A stretch of 64,000 nt of DNA from Neocallimastix lanati (nom. inval.) (lineage: Eukaryota; Neocallimastigomycota; Neocallimastigomycetes; Neocallimastigales; Neocallimastigaceae), in contig JACVTC010000008.1 in assembly GCA_016946835.1 (NCBI GenBank), positions 488,501 to 552,500 on the forward strand, written 5' to 3'. The first letter of the stretch is position 1, and each line of letters opens with the position of its first letter. The notes under the pieces were generated by a model. That model did no database searches. It worked only from the letters and a program-made list of their open reading frames with translations, and was not told the DNA's origin. This document shows, one piece after another, positions 1 to 10,369 of the stretch. The position numbers were made by a program, and so were the translations under genes.

Positions 1-2
1 AC

Positions 3-491
3 TATTTAGGTCCATTAAATAACCCATGTCACACTAAGAGAATGGTCGTAGGTGTTCACTCCACTTACTTAGGTCAAATTATGGCTGAAGCCTTAATGTA
101 CTCTGGTGTTGAAAGAGGTATGGTTATTTGTGGTGATGAAGGTTTAGATGAAATTAGTCCTGAATGTGATACTCATGTCTGGGAAATTGAAAATGGTACT
201 ATCACAAAGAAAATGATTTCACCAGAAGATTTTGGTGTTGAAAGAGCTCCATTAGATTCTGATATTATGAGAGGTGGTGATGCCGATCACAATGCTAAGA
301 TTTTAAAACAACTTTTCAACAATGAAAAGAAGGATGCTCTTCTTGATTGGGTTTTAATGAATGCCAGTGCCTTATGTTACGTTGCCGGTCTCGGTAATTC
401 CTATAAGGAATGTATGGATATTACCAGAGAAGCTGTTGAAAGTGGTAAGGCTAAAGCTGTTCTTGATAGCTTAATTCAAGATACTCAATAA
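3..491 (+). CDS. TRP4: Anthranilate phosphoribosyltransferase, C-terminal part (5' end outside the window)
   Basis: This enzyme joins phosphoribosyl pyrophosphate to anthranilate, the second committed step of tryptophan synthesis in the cytosol. The frame is open from position 3, ahead of the Met at 42, and reads YLGPLNNPCHTKRMVVGVHS. That contains the conserved GPLxNP segment of the TrpD family, so the Met at 42 is internal. Further family hallmarks follow: the VMICGDEGLDEISP-like stretch (here MVICGDEGLDEISPE), the G-G-D/N-A-x-x-N-A motif (RGGDADHNAKIL) and the terminal helix with NASALCYVAGLG. The stop at 489-491 gives about 162 visible residues, the normal C-terminal half of a ~340-residue protein. 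Codon use is less AT-biased than the surroundings, as in expressed fungal genes. No intron is seen in this part. TRP4 is the yeast name and is used here by homology. Confidence 0.93.
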   Translation, partial: YLGPLNNPCHTKRMVVGVHSTYLGQIMAEALMYSGVERGMVICGDEGLDEISPECDTHVWEIENGTITKKMISPEDFGVERAPLDSDIMRGGDADHNAKILKQLFNNEKKDALLDWVLMNASALCYVAGLGNSYKECMDITREAVESGKAKAVLDSLIQDTQ

Positions 492-1435
492 AATAATAAC
501 CCTAAAGTATTTATATAATAACAATATTTAAAATAACGATTATAAAAAAGTAAAACCAAGAACTCAAATATCAAAAAATTAAAAAAAAAAAAAAAAAAAA
601 ACATTTACATTATGAATTTAATTTCTATTTCACCAATTTAAACATGATTTTTTTCTTTATAAAATAAGTTCTAAAAAAAAAAAAAAAAAAAAAAAAGAAC
701 TTATTATTTCTTAATTGAACAAACGTTTATTCAAATTTATGTATAATAAATTAAATTAAGTAATTTTTTTTTTGTTTTCAATTTTTATTTTTAAAAAAAA
801 TAAAAGATAAATTCCTTAAAAAAAAAAAAAAAAAAAATCTATCATTTATATATATATAATAAAAAAAAAATTTTTTTTTATTCTTATATATTTTCTTATT
901 GTGAAAGAAGATATGAAAAAATTTTTTTAAAAAAAGTATATATGTTAATAATAATAAATATATATATAATAAAAAAAAAATAAAAAAAAATTTTATATAT
1001 TTTCTTATTGTGAAAGAAGATATGAAATTTTTTATTTAAAAAAAATATATATATATATATGCACATTAATAATAAAAAAGTAAAATTAAATAAATAAAAA
1101 TCATTTTTACAAATCTATTTTTTAAATTAAATAAATAAAAGGAAAAAAAAAAAAATTCATTTTTTTCATATCTATTTCAAATTAAATATCAAAAAGTAAA
1201 ACTTTTTTATATTATTTTTTTATTTATAAGAAAAAAAAAAGTTAAAAAAAAAAAAAAAAATTGAAAAAAAAAAAAATAAAATAAAATAAAAAAAATTTTT
1301 TTTTTACTACATCGAAACATCGGACTCAAAATTTTCATTTTTTTTAATTTTTTGGTATATAATTTATATATTTTTTTTATAAATCTTAAAAAGAAATATA
1401 AAAATAATAGGTAATGAATAGCACATTTAAATAAT
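492..1435. other. Gene-free AT-rich spacer with a local tandem duplication
   Basis: This is the 3' flank of the TRP4-like gene. It consists of A and T homopolymers and short AT repeats. A ~110-bp unit containing TATTTTCTTATTGTGAAAGA is duplicated in tandem, with that core at about 888 and again at about 998. The minus-strand frame at 1207-1488 is translated homopolymer (Phe/Lys) and is not a gene. Confidence 0.7.
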
Positions 1436-1777
1436 TTACACACCTGTTCCAAAAATTGTGGGCTTGGCGGAATTCTTAACAAATGCAATACCTATCATAA
1501 GTAGTTCGTTTGAGCTATTATTTGATAGGTATTGCAAAATATCAAACTTAACCAAGAGCGTCGACGTCGTACTGATAAGGCATAATGAAAATACAGGATT
1601 ATCATCTATTACTACGAAGGGTGATTCTCGCCCTAGTAGCTCAATAAATGATGAATCCGGGGAGAGTTTAGTGGACACCACACTATCTATTTTAAGGATG
1701 TTACTTCTAAATTTTATTTCTTTTTTATTTGATAGGAAGGGTAAAATTCCCGCATAGTACAACTTGCCGAAATACAT
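1436..1777. other. GC-richer island, open on both strands, with a 14-bp hairpin; function unknown
   Basis: This ~340-bp island has a base composition unlike the flanking AT DNA. Both strands are open for about 100 codons (plus 1458-1757, minus 1777-1436). I do not recognise either peptide. The minus-strand reading (MYFGKLYYAG... ending PTIFGTGV) has a more mixed composition. It could be an exon, a repeat fragment or an insertion. A perfect inverted repeat, TGCAATACCTATCA at 1484-1497 and its complement at 1523-1536, forms a hairpin with a 25-base loop. The low confidence reflects the lack of any family match. Confidence 0.3.
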
Positions 1778-1912
1778 AGTATTTTCGAGCTTTTTTATTT
1801 TTTATTTTTTATTTTTTTATTTTTTATTTTTAATTTCTAATGTACTTTTCACCTACATGTATTTTTTAAAATAAAATTTAATAAAGTTTTTGGAAGTGTA
1901 TTCTCTTCCCTG

Positions 1913-1955
<43 letters not shown>

Positions 1956-2090
1956 AAATAATTTACAATAAATATTTAAATACATAAATAAAAAGGTGAT
2001 CTTTTATATAATCAAATTTTTTTTTTTAAATGTAAATTCATTTTATTAAAAAGAAATATTTTCATATAATTTAGTATTTTATAATTTTTA

Positions 2091-2121
<31 letters not shown>

Positions 2122-2785
2122 TTTATTTTTATTTTTATTTTTTAAATATAATATTTTATATATTATTTAAATTTATTATATAAAAAATGAAAAGGGTTAA
2201 GGGCTCTCACCAATTTTTGTTCTTAATTTTTTTTTTTTTTAATACATATAAATATAATTTAATATTTATATTAACATTATATTATTATTTAATATTAATT
2301 AATATTATTTATTATTGTTCATTATTTAATATTATTTATTATTATTTATTATTATTTAATATAATATTATTTAAAATAAAATAAAATAAAAAATAAATTA
2401 AAAAATTAAATGAATAATAAATATAAAATAAAATTTTTTGATAAGATAACCAAAAACTATTAAAGGATAAATTTATTATTGGTTAAAGATATGAAAAGTA
2501 TGAGTTTATCCGAATCCAACAATAATCATATATTAAAAAAAAAAGAGAATTTTATATTAATAATTAATAATATAAAAATATTTTTAATAAAATATTTTGA
2601 TGTGTTGATCAATACCCAATAAGAAGTAAATATTTTTATTTATAAAAATTTTGATTTACTATTTTTATTGTCATTATTTATTAAGGTTTAAATAATGATA
2701 TCTATAATTAAATAAATATATTAATAAATAAATAATTAAATATATAAATATTTTTAAGGTTAAAATAAATAAATAAATAAATAGA

Positions 2786-2832
<47 letters not shown>

Positions 2833-2849
2833 ATTGATAAATAAGTGAA

Positions 2850-2884
<35 letters not shown>

Positions 2885-2889
2885 ATAGA

Positions 2890-2924
<35 letters not shown>

Positions 2925-3188
2925 ATAGATAAATAGATAAATAAGTGAATAGATAAATTTAAGGTTTAATAAGCTAAATATAATTTGCTCTATATAAAAA
3001 AATGCGTTAATTTATAGCCAATAATAATCATAAATTAAAAATATATTAGAATTTTATTATTATTATTATTATTTATTATTATTTATTATTATTGTTAGAA
3101 TATATGAAATATGAGTTTACATGTATTAAAATGTAATGTATGTAATGTAATATATATAAGCCACAATATGCTAATATAAAAGCATGTA
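1778..3188. repeat. AT spacer with poly-A, TTTTA and (AAAT)n microsatellites
   Basis: No gene is seen. The stretch holds a TTTTTA-type run at 1795-1830, a long poly-A at 1917-1953, a (TTTTA/ATTTTT)n tract at 2080-2145, and a (TAAA)n tract at about 2765-2945 broken by GATA and GTGA variants. The short plus frame at 2187-2384 is low-complexity Phe/Ile/Tyr/Leu sequence and is not accepted as a gene. Confidence 0.7.
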
Positions 3189-3243
3189 ATGGGGGTGTGT
3201 CATTTCGAAAATTTTTATTACATAAATTTGTATTTTGTTGTAT
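3189..3243 (+). repeat. Left terminal inverted repeat of MULE locus A
   Basis: The ~55-bp sequence runs from ATGGGGGTGTGT to TTTGTTGTAT. It is complementary to 10314-10369 with about four differences near the outer tip and none in the inner 43 bases. Confidence 0.8.
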
Positions 3244-3527
3244 TGTATTTCGGAAAACATGGCGTATTATAATGTGATAAATAAATAAATGAATGAATAA
3301 ATTATAAATGAATAAATAAATTTTTAAATAATAATAAAAATAATTAAGACAAACGTTTATTATGACTAAAAAAATTTTTTTTAGAAAATTAAATAAAAAT
3401 ATATATATATATATATATAATTACTACGTATATAAAATAATTATTATATTTTTTTTATTTTATTTTAAATATTATTAATTATTATTAATACATTAATACC
3501 TTGTTTATATTATCAACAGAAAATGCA

Positions 3528-6500
3528 GATTGAATAAAATAAAATATAATAAAATAAAATAAAAAGTAGAATATTAAATAAGAAAGTACAGATTGAATAA
3601 AATAAAATAAAATAAAATAAAATAAAATAAAATTAAAAATAAAATAAAATAAAATAAAATAAAATAAAATAAAATAAAATAAAATAAAATAAAATAAAAT
3701 AAATAGTAGAATATTAAAAATAAAGTACAGATTGAATAAAATAAAATAAAATAAAATAAAATAAAAAGTAGAATATTAAATAAGAAAGTACAGATTGAAT
3801 AAAATAAAATAAAATAAAAATAAAAATAAAATAAAATAAAATAAAATAAAATAAAATAAAATAAAATAAAATAAAATAAAATAAAATAAAATAAAATAAA
3901 ATAAAATAAAATAAAATAAAATAAAATAAAATAAAATGAATAGTAGAAACATAAATATAAGTACAGATTGAATAAAATAAAGTAAAATAAAATATTATAA
4001 AATAAAATAAAATAAAATAAAATAAAATGAATAGTAGAAACATAAATATAAGTACAGATTGAATAAAATAAAATAAAATAAAATATTATAAAATAAAATA
4101 AAATAAAATAAAATAAAATAAAATAAAATAAAATAAAATAAAATAAAATAAATAGTAGAATATTAAAAATAAAGTACAGATTGAATAAAATAAAATAAAA
4201 TAAAATAAAATAAAATAAAATAAATAGTAGAATATTAAAAATAAAGTACAGATTGAATAAAATAAAATAAAATAAAATAAAATAAAATAAAATAAAATAA
4301 AATAAATAGTAGAATATTAAAAATAAAGTACAGATTGAATAAAATAAAATAAAATAAAATAAAATAAATAGTAGAATATTAAAAATAAAGTACAGATTGA
4401 ATAAAATAAAATAAAATAAAATAAAATAAAATAAATAGTAGTTGAAATATAAATATAAAGTACAGATTGAATAAAATAAAATAAAATAAAATAAAATAAA
4501 ATAAAATAAAATAAAATAAAATAAAATAAAATAAAATAAATAGTAGTTGAAATATAAATATAAAGTACAGATTGAATAAAATAAAATAAAATAAAATAAA
4601 TAGTAGTTGAAATATAAATATAAAGTACAGATTGAATAAAATAAAATAAAATAAAATAAATAGTAGTTGAAATATAAATATAAAGTACAGATTGAATAAA
4701 ATAAAATAAAATAAAATAAAATAAATAGTAGAATATTAAAAATAAAGTACAGATTGAATAAAATAAAATAAAATAAAATAAAATAAAATAAAATAAATAG
4801 TAGTTGAAATATAAATATAAAGTACAGATTGAATAAAATAAAATAAAATAAAATAAAATAAAATAAAATAAATAGTAGAATATTAAAAATAAAGTACAGA
4901 TTGAATAAAATAAAATAAAATAAAATAAAATAAAATAAAATAAAATAAAATAAATAGTAGAATATTAAAAATAAAGTACAGATTGAATAAAATAAAATAA
5001 AATAAAATAAAATAAAATAAAATAAAATAAAATAAATAGTAGAAACATAAATATAAGTATAGATTGAATAAAATAAAATGAAATAAAATAAAATAAAATA
5101 AAATAAAATAAATAGTAGTTGAAATATAAATATAAAGTACAGATTGAATAAAATAAAATAAAATAAAATAAAATAAATAGTAGAATATTAAAAATAAAGT
5201 ACAGATTGAATAAAATAAAATAAAATAAAATAAAATAAAATAAATAGTAGTTGAAATATAAATATAAAGTACAGATTGAATAAAATAAAATAAAATAAAA
5301 TAAAATAAAATAAAATAAAATAAAATAAAATAAAATAAAATAAAATAAATAGTAGTTGAAATATAAATATAAAGTACAGATTGAATAAAATAAAATAAAA
5401 TAAAATAAATAGTAGTTGAAATATAAATATAAAGTACAGATTGAATAAAATAAAATAAAATAAAATAAATAGTAGTTGAAATATAAATATAAAGTACAGA
5501 TTGAATAAAATAAAATAAAATAAAATAAAATAAATAGTAGAATATTAAAAATAAAGTACAGATTGAATAAAATAAAATAAAATAAAATAAAATAAAATAA
5601 AATAAAATAAAATAAAATAAAATAAAATTAAAAATAAAATAAAATAAAATAAAATAAAATAAAATTAAAAATAAAACAAAATAAAATAAAATAAAATTAA
5701 AAATAAAATAAAATAAAATAAAATAAAATAAAATAAAATAAAATAAAATAAAATAAAATAAAATAAAATAAAATAAAATAAATAGTAGAATATTAAAAAT
5801 AAAGTACAGATTGAATAAAATAAAATAAAATAAAATAAAATAAAATAAAATAAAATAAATAGTAGAATATTAAAAATAAAGTACAGATTGAATAAAATAA
5901 AATAAAATAAAATAAAATAAAATAAAATAAAATAAAATAAAATAAAATAAATAGTAGAATATTAAAAATAAAGTACAGATTGAATAAAATAAAATAAAAT
6001 AAAATAAAATAAAATAAAATGAATAGTAGAAACATAAATATAAGTACAGATTGAATAAAATAAAATAAAATAAAATAAAAATAAAATAAAATAAAATAAA
6101 ATAAAATAAAATAAAATAAAATAAAATAAAATAAAATGAATAGTAGAAACATAAATATAAGTACAGATTGAATAAAATAAAATAAAATAAAATATTATAA
6201 AATAAAATAAAATAAAATAAAATAAAATGAATAGTAGAAACATAAATATAAGTACAGATTGAATAAAATAAAATAAAATAAAATATTATAAAATAAAATA
6301 AAATAAAATAAAATAAAATGAATAGTAGAAACATAAATATAAGTACAGATTGAATAAAATAAAATAAAATAAAATAAAATAAAATAAAATAAAATAAAAT
6401 AAAATAAAATAAATAGTAGAAAAATAAATATAAAGTACAGATTGAATAAAATAAAATAAAATAAAATAAAATAAAATAAATAGTAGAAATATAAATATAA

Positions 6501-7060
6501 AGTACAGATTGAATAAAATAAAATAAAATAAAATAAAATAAAATAAAATAAAATAAATAGTAGAAATATAAATATAAAGTACAGATTGAATAAAATAAAA
6601 TAAAATAAAATAAAATAAAATAAATAGTAGAAATATAAATATAAAGTACAGATTGAATAAAATAAAATAAAATAAAATAAAATAAAATAAATAGTAGAAA
6701 TATAAATATAAAGTACAGATTGAATAAAATAAAATAAAATAAAATAAAATAAAATAAAATAAAATAAAATAAAATAAAATAAAATAAAATAAAATAAAAT
6801 AAAATAAAATAAAATAAATAGTAGAAATATAAATATGAAGTACAGATTGAATTAAATAAAATAAAATAAAATAAAATAAAATAAAATAAAATAAAATAAA
6901 ATAAAATAAAATAAAATAAAATAAAATAAATAGTAGAAATATAAATATGAAGTACAGATTGAATTAAATAAAATAAAATAAAATAAAATAAAATAAAATA
7001 AAAAGTAGAATATTAAATAAGAAAGTACAGATTGAATAAAATAAAATAAAATAAAATAAA
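3528..7060. repeat. Satellite array: (AAAAT)n alternating with a ~33-bp spacer motif
   Basis: The repeating unit is a spacer containing AAAGTACAGATTGAAT followed by 4 to over 20 copies of AAAAT, then AAATAGTAG leading into the next spacer. Several spacer variants occur: AGTAGAATATTAAAAATAAA, AGTAGTTGAAATATAAATAT, AGTAGAAACATAAATATAAG, and AGTAGAAATATAAATATGAAG late in the array. The variants lie in blocks rather than at random. Unit length varies with the microsatellite count, roughly 55-130 bp. The minus strand is open for long stretches only because AAAAT in that sense never makes a stop. Confidence 0.9.
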
Positions 7061-7061
7061 A

Positions 7062-7168
7062 TATAATAATTATTTTATATATATAAGAATCTTATATATT
7101 TTAATTTTTTTTCATTTATTTTTCTAAAAAAAAAAAATTTAGTTATAATAACGTTTGTCTTTTAATTA
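7062..7168 (-). repeat. Right inverted arm of the nested satellite unit
   Basis: This is complementary to 3340-3447. The shared words are GACAAACG, TTAGAAAA and AAAATAATTATTAT, with small indels in the T run and the (TA)n stretch. Confidence 0.65.
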
Positions 7169-7439
7169 TTATACTTTATTATAGTAAATAAAAAAATTTA
7201 AATGAAAAGTAAATAATTTTAATTATTTATAATTCATATTTTCATAAACGATATATATATATATATATATTAATTTAAATGATATAAGAATTAAAAATTA
7301 AAACAATAAGAGTTGAATAATTGATCCTATTAAAATAATTTATTATTTACATAGTAATATTTATAATGTTTGATCAATATGAATCAATTATTATTATTAT
7401 ATAATAATAACAATTATAATTTTAATAAAATAATAAAAA

Positions 7440-7625
7440 TCTTTTATTGAATTTAATATTTTTAATAACATTATTAATTTTGAAAAGTATATTGATATTA
7501 ATAAAATTTATAATAATATAATATTGATATTGATATTAATAAAATTTATAATTATATAATATTGATATTGATATTAATAAAATTTATAATTATATAATAT
7601 TGATATTAATATTAATAAAATTTTA
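7440..7625. repeat. Subterminal tandem repeats of a MULE end
   Basis: Three to four copies of a ~50-bp unit contain TAATATTGATATTGATATTA followed by ATAAAATTTATAATTATA. The same TTGATATTGATATTAATAAT words occur next to the terminus at 20990-21135 and, inverted, at 25080-25200. They therefore mark the subterminal zone of this transposon family. Confidence 0.7.
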
Positions 7626-7841
7626 ACTAGTATCAAATAAATCGATTTTAGTTATAAATTAATAAAAATAACTAAAAGATAATTTCTATTAAGATTATTA
7701 AATAAACACAATAGGTAAATAAATAATTTTTCTAGCATTTTTTTAAATTAAGATTATTTAATTATTATTTAAACGATTATAAATATAAATTTAAAATAAA
7801 TAAATTTTTATTTTTCTAGCAATTTTTTAAATTAAGATTAT

Positions 7842-9280
7842 TTATTTTAAATTAATATTTATATCGTTTAAATCAATTAAACATTCTTTCCATAATTTAA
7901 TTAATTCATTTCTGTTGCATTCATTATAAAATAAATTTATTTCCTTACTTTTGTAATTTTCAATTAAAATTTTAATTTCATTAGTTGCACTAAATATTTT
8001 TTGCTTTTTTTTCTAATTTCCTTTAGTTCTCCTTTGATAATCATTATAAGATAAGTTTTCTTCTTCTTTTAATATATATATTAATTTATAAAATAAAGGT
8101 TTATTTGGAAATATATTATTTAAGTAGCTATTATAAGATTCTGATGCATTGTTTGTTAAATGCTCTATATTTTCATAATAATTCCAATTATTAACATTAT
8201 ACTTAAGTAAATAATTTTTATTAAAATATTCTTAAAATTGTAGAAAATTATTATACTTTTTTTTTTGACAAATTCTTTTTATTATAATATAAAAATCAAA
8301 TATATAGTTAGGGTTTATAAACGGTAAGTTCGAAATAGCTTTATAATAAATATATACATCATTATTATTCTTCACTTCATGATAACATAATATATTTTTT
8401 TGTTTTTCTAATGATCTTTTATAATGCCAAACACAATATTTAATATTTATATTGGGAAAAACTTTTTTTGCGACATTAGATATACCTTGTTCAAAATCAC
8501 AATGAAAATTAATTGTAGTAATTAATGTATTACTCCTAAATTTATTTGGATTTTTTTTTATTTCTTTAAATAATGTTTCATATGTAGATTGTTTTTTATT
8601 TTTTAATATAGAAATGGAAGTAGTGTAAAACATATTAAATTCCCCAACATAAGTTCTTGTTATAAATAACTGATAACTAAATTTCGGTGCTGCATAAAAT
8701 GTACCGTCCGCAAATATATTTTTATGATAATTCGAAAATAAATATGCTTGGAATGGTGATTGAAAGATTATTAGATCAGTATTTTTAAATATCATAAAAT
8801 TTTCATTTCTTTTCGTTTTATAATATTCTGATTCAATGGGAATATCATCAAAACTTTTTATGTTTGGAGGAAATTGTTTATTTATATTTCTTATTATTTG
8901 GGATCTAATTGTACTATATTCGGGACATATAAGTCTCATTTCTTGAGAAACGGCATTAAATATATGTTTAGGTTTTATATCCATAGGAATTGAATTTTTC
9001 TTAATTTCTTCCTTAATTTTATGCTTTGCTACCGATATAGACACATCAATTTCTTTTTCGAGATGGTTATGTAAACTTTCATATTTTAAAACCTCCTTTT
9101 TATCATTTAAAATAATTAAAGATTTACATTTATTTAAAGTCTTATATTCAGTGCATCTATAAATTTTTGATTTATCTTTCCTTTGAAATGAAAAATTAAA
9201 TTTGTGTTTTTTTTATTAATAATAATTTGTTCATTTCCTCGATTTGTTTCACTTATTTCAATTTCTATATTGTCTTCCAT
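7842..9280 (-). pseudogene. MULE transposase (FLYWCH-type N-terminus), broken
   Basis: The gene starts MEDNIEIEISETNRGNEQII at 9280 and ends ...LNDININLK at 7842, about 480 codons. The N-terminus carries a FLYWCH-like zinc finger, seen as IYRCTEYKTLNKCKSLII and YESLHNHLEKE (C, C, H, H). The catalytic domain follows, with FADGTFYAAPKFSYQLFITR (first Asp), FHCDFEQ (second Asp), IKYCVWHYKRS (the C-x2-H of MULE transposases) and NNASESYNSYLN (probable third acidic residue). The longest open part is 9044-8232. One frameshift lies near 9190-9215 in an A-rich stretch, and two in-frame stops lie at about 8232 and 8011. It is otherwise collinear, so it decayed recently. It belongs to the element ending at 10369 or to a nested relative. 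Confidence 0.85.
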
Positions 9281-9439
9281 TAATAATTAAAATTTTTCAA
9301 TAGAATATTTTAATAAATATACTTTTAAATGCTTTGAAACTTTTTTTTTTTTTTTTTTTTTTTTAATATTTAAAATAATAAACCTTTTTTTAATTAATTA
9401 TATAATTATTTAAATAATTATTTAATTATTAATTATTTA

Positions 9440-9588
9440 TTATTTCTTTATTTACTATTTTATTTATTTATTTTTATTTTTATTTTTTATTTTATTTTAT
9501 TTTTTTTATTTTTTAATGCTTAAAAAATAAATTTTTATTTATTTTTATTTTATTTTTTAATGTTTAAAAAAGAAGTTTTCTTATTTCT

Positions 9589-9623
<35 letters not shown>

Positions 9624-9985
9624 CATTAAAAAATAAAATATTAATTTATTTTTATTTTATTTTTCAATGTTTAAAAAAAAAGTTTTCTTATTTCTTATTT
9701 TTATTTTATTTTTCAATGTTTAAAAAAAAAGTTTTCTTATTTCTTATTTTTTTTTTTTTTTTTTTTTTTTTAAGCATTAAAAAATAAAATGTTAATTTAT
9801 TTTTATTTTATTTTTCAATGTTTAAAAAAAAAGTTTTCTTATTTCTTATTTTTATTTTATTTTTCAATGTTTAAAAAAAAAGTTTTCTTATTTCTTATTT
9901 TTTTTTTTTTTTTTTTTTTTTTTTAAGCATTAAAAAATAAAATGTTAATTTATTTTTATTTTATTTTTCAATGTTAAATAGAAAT
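9440..9985. repeat. Tandem A/T-rich repeats upstream of the MULE transposase
   Basis: The units combine TTATTTTTCAATGTTTAAAA, AAGTTTTCTTATTTCTTATT, a long T run and AAGCATTAAAAAATAAAA. The combination recurs about four times with near identity. AAGCATTAAAAAATAAAA is partly complementary to TTTTATTTTTCAATGTTT, so the repeats can also fold on themselves. They lie on the 5' side of the transposase. Confidence 0.75.
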
Positions 9986-10313
9986 ACCTAACCTAATTAT
10001 TATTTATTGAAGTGTTGTATTTCGCCAAAAGTTGAATTTCGTCCAGTTGAATTTCGCCAAATTCTTGGTGGCTTATAAATTTTCGTCATAAAATATCACC
10101 ACATTTATTATTCACGCCATATTGTGAATATATGGCTTTTTAAAAAATGTAGAAAAAAGCCACAAATTTATGATACAATTAGATATACGCCCCACGTAAG
10201 ATTACGTGTTTGAAAATTTTTGAGAATTGTAATTTTATTTATTTAATTAATTAATTATTATTCATTAAATTTTTAATAAAATTAAGTGGCTTAAAATTAA
10301 AATTATTTAAGCC
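9986..10313. other. Patchwork of short MULE/MITE end-like sequences
   Basis: No gene is seen. The stretch contains repeated TTTCGCCAA/TTTCGTC words and GGTGGCTTATAAATTTTCG. It also has ATGGCTTTTTAAAAAATGTAG followed by AAAAAGCCACAAATTTATG, which is self-complementary around GGCTTTTT/AAAAAGCC, and GTGGCTTAAAATTAAAATTA next to TTTAAGCC. Such GTGGCTTA words also mark the ends of locus B. This looks like a mosaic of several element termini. Confidence 0.45.
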
Positions 10314-10369
10314 ATACAACAAAATACAAATTTATGTAATAAAAATTTTCGAAATGCACACTCCCCCAT
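10314..10369 (-). repeat. Right terminal inverted repeat of MULE locus A
   Basis: This is the inverted partner of 3189-3243. It ends outward with TTCGAAATGCACACTCCCCC. Confidence 0.8.

Larger units (their letters stand above)
3340..7168. mobile_element. Nested inverted-repeat unit whose interior is a satellite array
   Basis: About 105 bases at 3340-3447 (with GACAAACGTTTATTATGACT) are complementary to 7062-7168 (with AATAACGTTTGTCTTTTAAT). The match continues inward through a TTTTTTAGAAAA-like stretch to a shared AAAATAATTATTAT edge. Between the arms there is essentially nothing but the AAAAT satellite. It looks like a non-autonomous DNA transposon or foldback element that has taken up or amplified satellite DNA. 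No coding capacity is seen. This is not an established family as far as I can tell. Confidence 0.6.
3189..10369 (-). mobile_element. Composite Mutator-like (MULE) locus A with matching terminal inverted repeats
   Basis: A ~55-bp terminus at 3189-3243 (GGGGGTGTGTCATTTCGAAA onward) reappears inverted at 10314-10369 with only a few differences. A core of ~43 bases, from CATTTCGAAAATTTTTATTA to TTTGTTGTAT, is identical. Between the ends lie a nested satellite-carrying unit (3340-7168), subterminal repeats (7440-7625), a MULE transposase relic on the minus strand (7842-9280) and tandem A/T-rich repeats (9440-9985). MULEs are DNA transposons with a DDE transposase and often long inverted ends. I could not see a clean 9-bp target duplication, so either end may belong to a slightly different nested copy. 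Confidence 0.65.

Noticed and set aside
3714-6334. Long minus-strand frames reading FILFYFILFYF
   Set aside because: They are translations of the AAAAT satellite, which lacks stops in that sense; no protein-like composition.
3528-7060. CRISPR-like array of repeats and spacers
   Set aside because: The constant part is the spacer motif and the variable part is only AAAAT copy number; this is satellite DNA in a eukaryote.
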